From Candidatus Omnitrophota bacterium (GTDB lineage Bacteria > Omnitrophota > Gorgyraeia > Duberdicusellales > 4484-171): a stretch of 6,596 bases of DNA. Of the stretch, positions 5,276 to 6,596 are shown piece after piece. Each line of letters opens with the position of its first letter. Positions within the stretch are counted from its first letter, which is position 1. The stretch spans positions 1 through 6,596 of the forward strand of contig JAMWDA010000090.1 of NCBI GenBank assembly GCA_023818995.1. The letters are read 5' to 3'. A program made the position numbers and the translations under genes. Under the pieces are notes generated by a model. The model was not told the DNA's origin, made no database searches, and saw only the letters and a program-made list of their open reading frames with translations.

Positions 5276-6022
5276 TTAAGTCTTAGGAGGAAGGAGTTCT
5301 TTCCCTAAAATCTTTTCCACTTTCTCTAAATCTTCTTCTACATCTATACCATAGGAATCAAAATTAGTTTCTATAACTTTTATCTTATAACCAGCCTCTA
5401 AAGCTCTTAATTGTTCTAATTTTTCCCTTTCCTCTAAATAAGATTTTGGTAAATTTTTAAAAGTGTAAAGAAAATCTTTTGTGTAAGCATAAATACCTAT
5501 ATGTTTATAATACCTCATTTCTTCTCTTCTTTCCCTATTATAAGGTATGGGGAAACGGGAAAAATAGAGAGCAAAATTATTTTTATCGGTAACCACCTTT
5601 ACCACATTAGGGTCGCTTATCTCCTCATCATTCTCTATACGTTTCTTAACCGTTACCATAACTAATGTTTTATCTTGTAACATACAAGAAGCTAATTCAT
5701 CTATAACCGACGGATGAATTAAAGGTTCATCTCCCTGTATATTTATAACTATTTTTACATCTATCTCTCTAACAACCTCAGCAATCCTATCTGTTCCTGA
5801 AATATGCTCAGGCGAAGTAAATATAACTTCCGCCCCAAATCCTTTAGCTATACTCTCTATCTCCTGACTATCGCAAGCTATTACTAACCGGTCAAGAAGA
5901 GTTGATTCTTTAGCTCTCTCCCAAGTCCACTGTATAATCGGCTTACCTAATATTTTTCTTATAAGCTTATTAGGTAAGCGTGTAGATTTTAAACGGGCAG
6001 GTATAACGCCTATAACGTTCAT
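5276..6022 (-). CDS. kdsB: 3-deoxy-manno-octulosonate cytidylyltransferase (CMP-Kdo synthetase) KdsB
   Basis: KdsB activates Kdo with CTP to CMP-Kdo, the donor used by the Kdo transferase WaaA on lipid A. Numbering from a TTG at 6028, the nucleotide-binding loop is IPARLKSTRLPNK at 9-21 (Arg12, Arg17, Lys21), followed by HISGTDRIAE at 75-84, NIQGDEPLI at 96-104 (Asp100 probably binds Mg2+), YFSRFPIPY at 155-163, HIGIYAY at 176-182, EQLRALEAG at 205-213 and GIDVEEDL at 227-234. These are the family blocks in order. I prefer the ATG at 6022, two codons after the TTG, because it gives MNVIGVIPAR, like most family members (248 residues). Neither start has a convincing Shine-Dalgarno. The gene begins 22 bases after hldA and is probably co-transcribed with it. 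A 151-bp gap follows before kdsA, where related clusters often carry pyrG (CTP synthase). Confidence 0.96.
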   Translation of the reverse strand: MNVIGVIPARLKSTRLPNKLIRKILGKPIIQWTWERAKESTLLDRLVIACDSQEIESIAKGFGAEVIFTSPEHISGTDRIAEVVREIDVKIVINIQGDEPLIHPSVIDELASCMLQDKTLVMVTVKKRIENDEEISDPNVVKVVTDKNNFALYFSRFPIPYNRERREEMRYYKHIGIYAYTKDFLYTFKNLPKSYLEEREKLEQLRALEAGYKIKVIETNFDSYGIDVEEDLEKVEKILGKELLPPKT

Positions 6023-6044
6023 ATCCAAAATTAAAATGCTATGG

Positions 6045-6596
6045 CTAAACTAAAGTAGATTTTTTACTCATTTTACTTCCTTCGTTAATCACCAATTGAG
6101 GAGCTAAATTTTCCACTGTTTCCCAAAGTTCATCGGGATAAGTAGTAGCTGCTCCCAATTTACCCACAACTATACCAGCGGCAAAATTAGACAAAACCGT
6201 TGACTCCAAAAAATCCCCCCCACTTGCTAAAGCTAAAGTAAATACTGCTATAACCGTATCTCCTGCACCGGTTACATCGTAAACCTCTTTTGCCGTAGTA
6301 GGTATATGTAAACTATTCTTCTTATCCATAAATAGTTGCATTCCATCCTCTCCCAAGGTAATGATGAGAGCTCGTGGTTTCAATTTCTCCATAATTACTT
6401 CTCCCAATAACTCTATCTCTGTTTTTTTCTTTACTCTAAATCCAGCAGATATTTCCGCTTCTTTCAAGTTAGGAGTAAGTGCGGTCACTCCTTGATAGTA
6501 ATCAAAATGGTCTTCTTTGGGGTCAACGGTAACAATCTTATTCTTCTCCTTACAAATTTTTACCACCTCACTTATAGTATAGGGATTAATTACTCC
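6045..6596 (-). CDS. hldA: D-glycero-beta-D-manno-heptose-7-phosphate kinase, C-terminal part (5' end outside the window)
   Basis: This PfkB/ribokinase-family enzyme phosphorylates heptose-7-phosphate at C1, an early step toward ADP-heptose for the LPS inner core. The frame stays open to the window edge: ten codons (GVINPYTISE) lie upstream of an internal GTG at 6566, so that GTG is not the start. The 183 visible residues include TVDPK at 23-27, LTPNLKEAE at 40-48, TLGEDGMQLF at 80-89, the PfkB signature DVTGAGDTVIAVF at 107-119 with catalytic Asp113, and NFAAGIVVGKLGAAT at 137-151. TPNLKEAE and VVGKLG are typical of HldE/RfaE kinases rather than ribokinases or fructokinases. The protein ends about 30 residues after this block, so it lacks the nucleotidyltransferase domain of bifunctional HldE. 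It is therefore a stand-alone kinase, and a separate HldC-type adenylyltransferase should exist elsewhere. Confidence 0.92.
   Translation of the reverse strand, partial: GVINPYTISEVVKICKEKNKIVTVDPKEDHFDYYQGVTALTPNLKEAEISAGFRVKKKTEIELLGEVIMEKLKPRALIITLGEDGMQLFMDKKNSLHIPTTAKEVYDVTGAGDTVIAVFTLALASGGDFLESTVLSNFAAGIVVGKLGAATTYPDELWETVENLAPQLVINEGSKMSKKSTLV

Noticed and set aside
6045..6566. GTG at 6566 as the start of the heptose kinase
   Set aside because: The frame continues upstream to the window edge with residues typical of the kinase family, and the N-terminal half of the fold would otherwise be missing.

Overview
The window is an AT-rich stretch (about one-third G+C by eye) in which every credible gene lies on the minus strand, so the natural reading order is from position 6596 down to 1. 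The gene content points to a diderm (Gram-negative) bacterium that makes lipopolysaccharide with a Kdo/heptose inner core. The order kdsB, kdsA, kdsD, kdsC, lptC/lptA, lptB resembles LPS clusters of Deltaproteobacteria and several uncultivated phyla such as Omnitrophota. I cannot fix the phylum from sequence alone.

Layout in transcription order. 6596-6045: 3' part of a stand-alone heptose-7-phosphate kinase (hldA/rfaE1), cut by the window edge. 6022-5276: kdsB, CMP-Kdo synthetase. 5275-5125: a 151-bp gap with no gene but with a diverged direct repeat, a small hairpin and a perfect TATAAT. 5124-4315: kdsA, Kdo-8-phosphate synthase of the metal-binding type. 4331-3351: kdsD, arabinose-5-phosphate isomerase, overlapping kdsA. 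3328-2819: kdsC, Kdo-8-phosphate phosphatase. 2818-2723: a 96-bp gap with an inverted repeat and a promoter-like sequence. 2722-1904: a periplasmic protein that reads as LptC fused to a short LptA-like segment. 1923-1201: lptB, the LPS-export ATPase. 1204-308: a short trigger factor without its PPIase domain. 307-102: a 206-bp AT-rich gap with two inverted repeats. 101-1: the first 33 codons of clpP, behind a strong ribosome-binding site.

Functionally, KdsD, KdsA, KdsC and KdsB are the four enzymes from ribulose-5-phosphate to CMP-Kdo. HldA supplies the kinase step of ADP-heptose synthesis. The LptC/A protein and LptB belong to the bridge and motor that carry finished LPS to the outer membrane. 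The run ends in cytosolic protein quality control (trigger factor, ClpP), and trigger factor is joined to lptB by a 4-base ATGA overlap.

I found no mobile element, CRISPR array, tRNA/rRNA or defence system. The unusual points are the reduced trigger factor and its coupling to LPS export, the LptC-LptA fusion, and the structured intergenic gaps.
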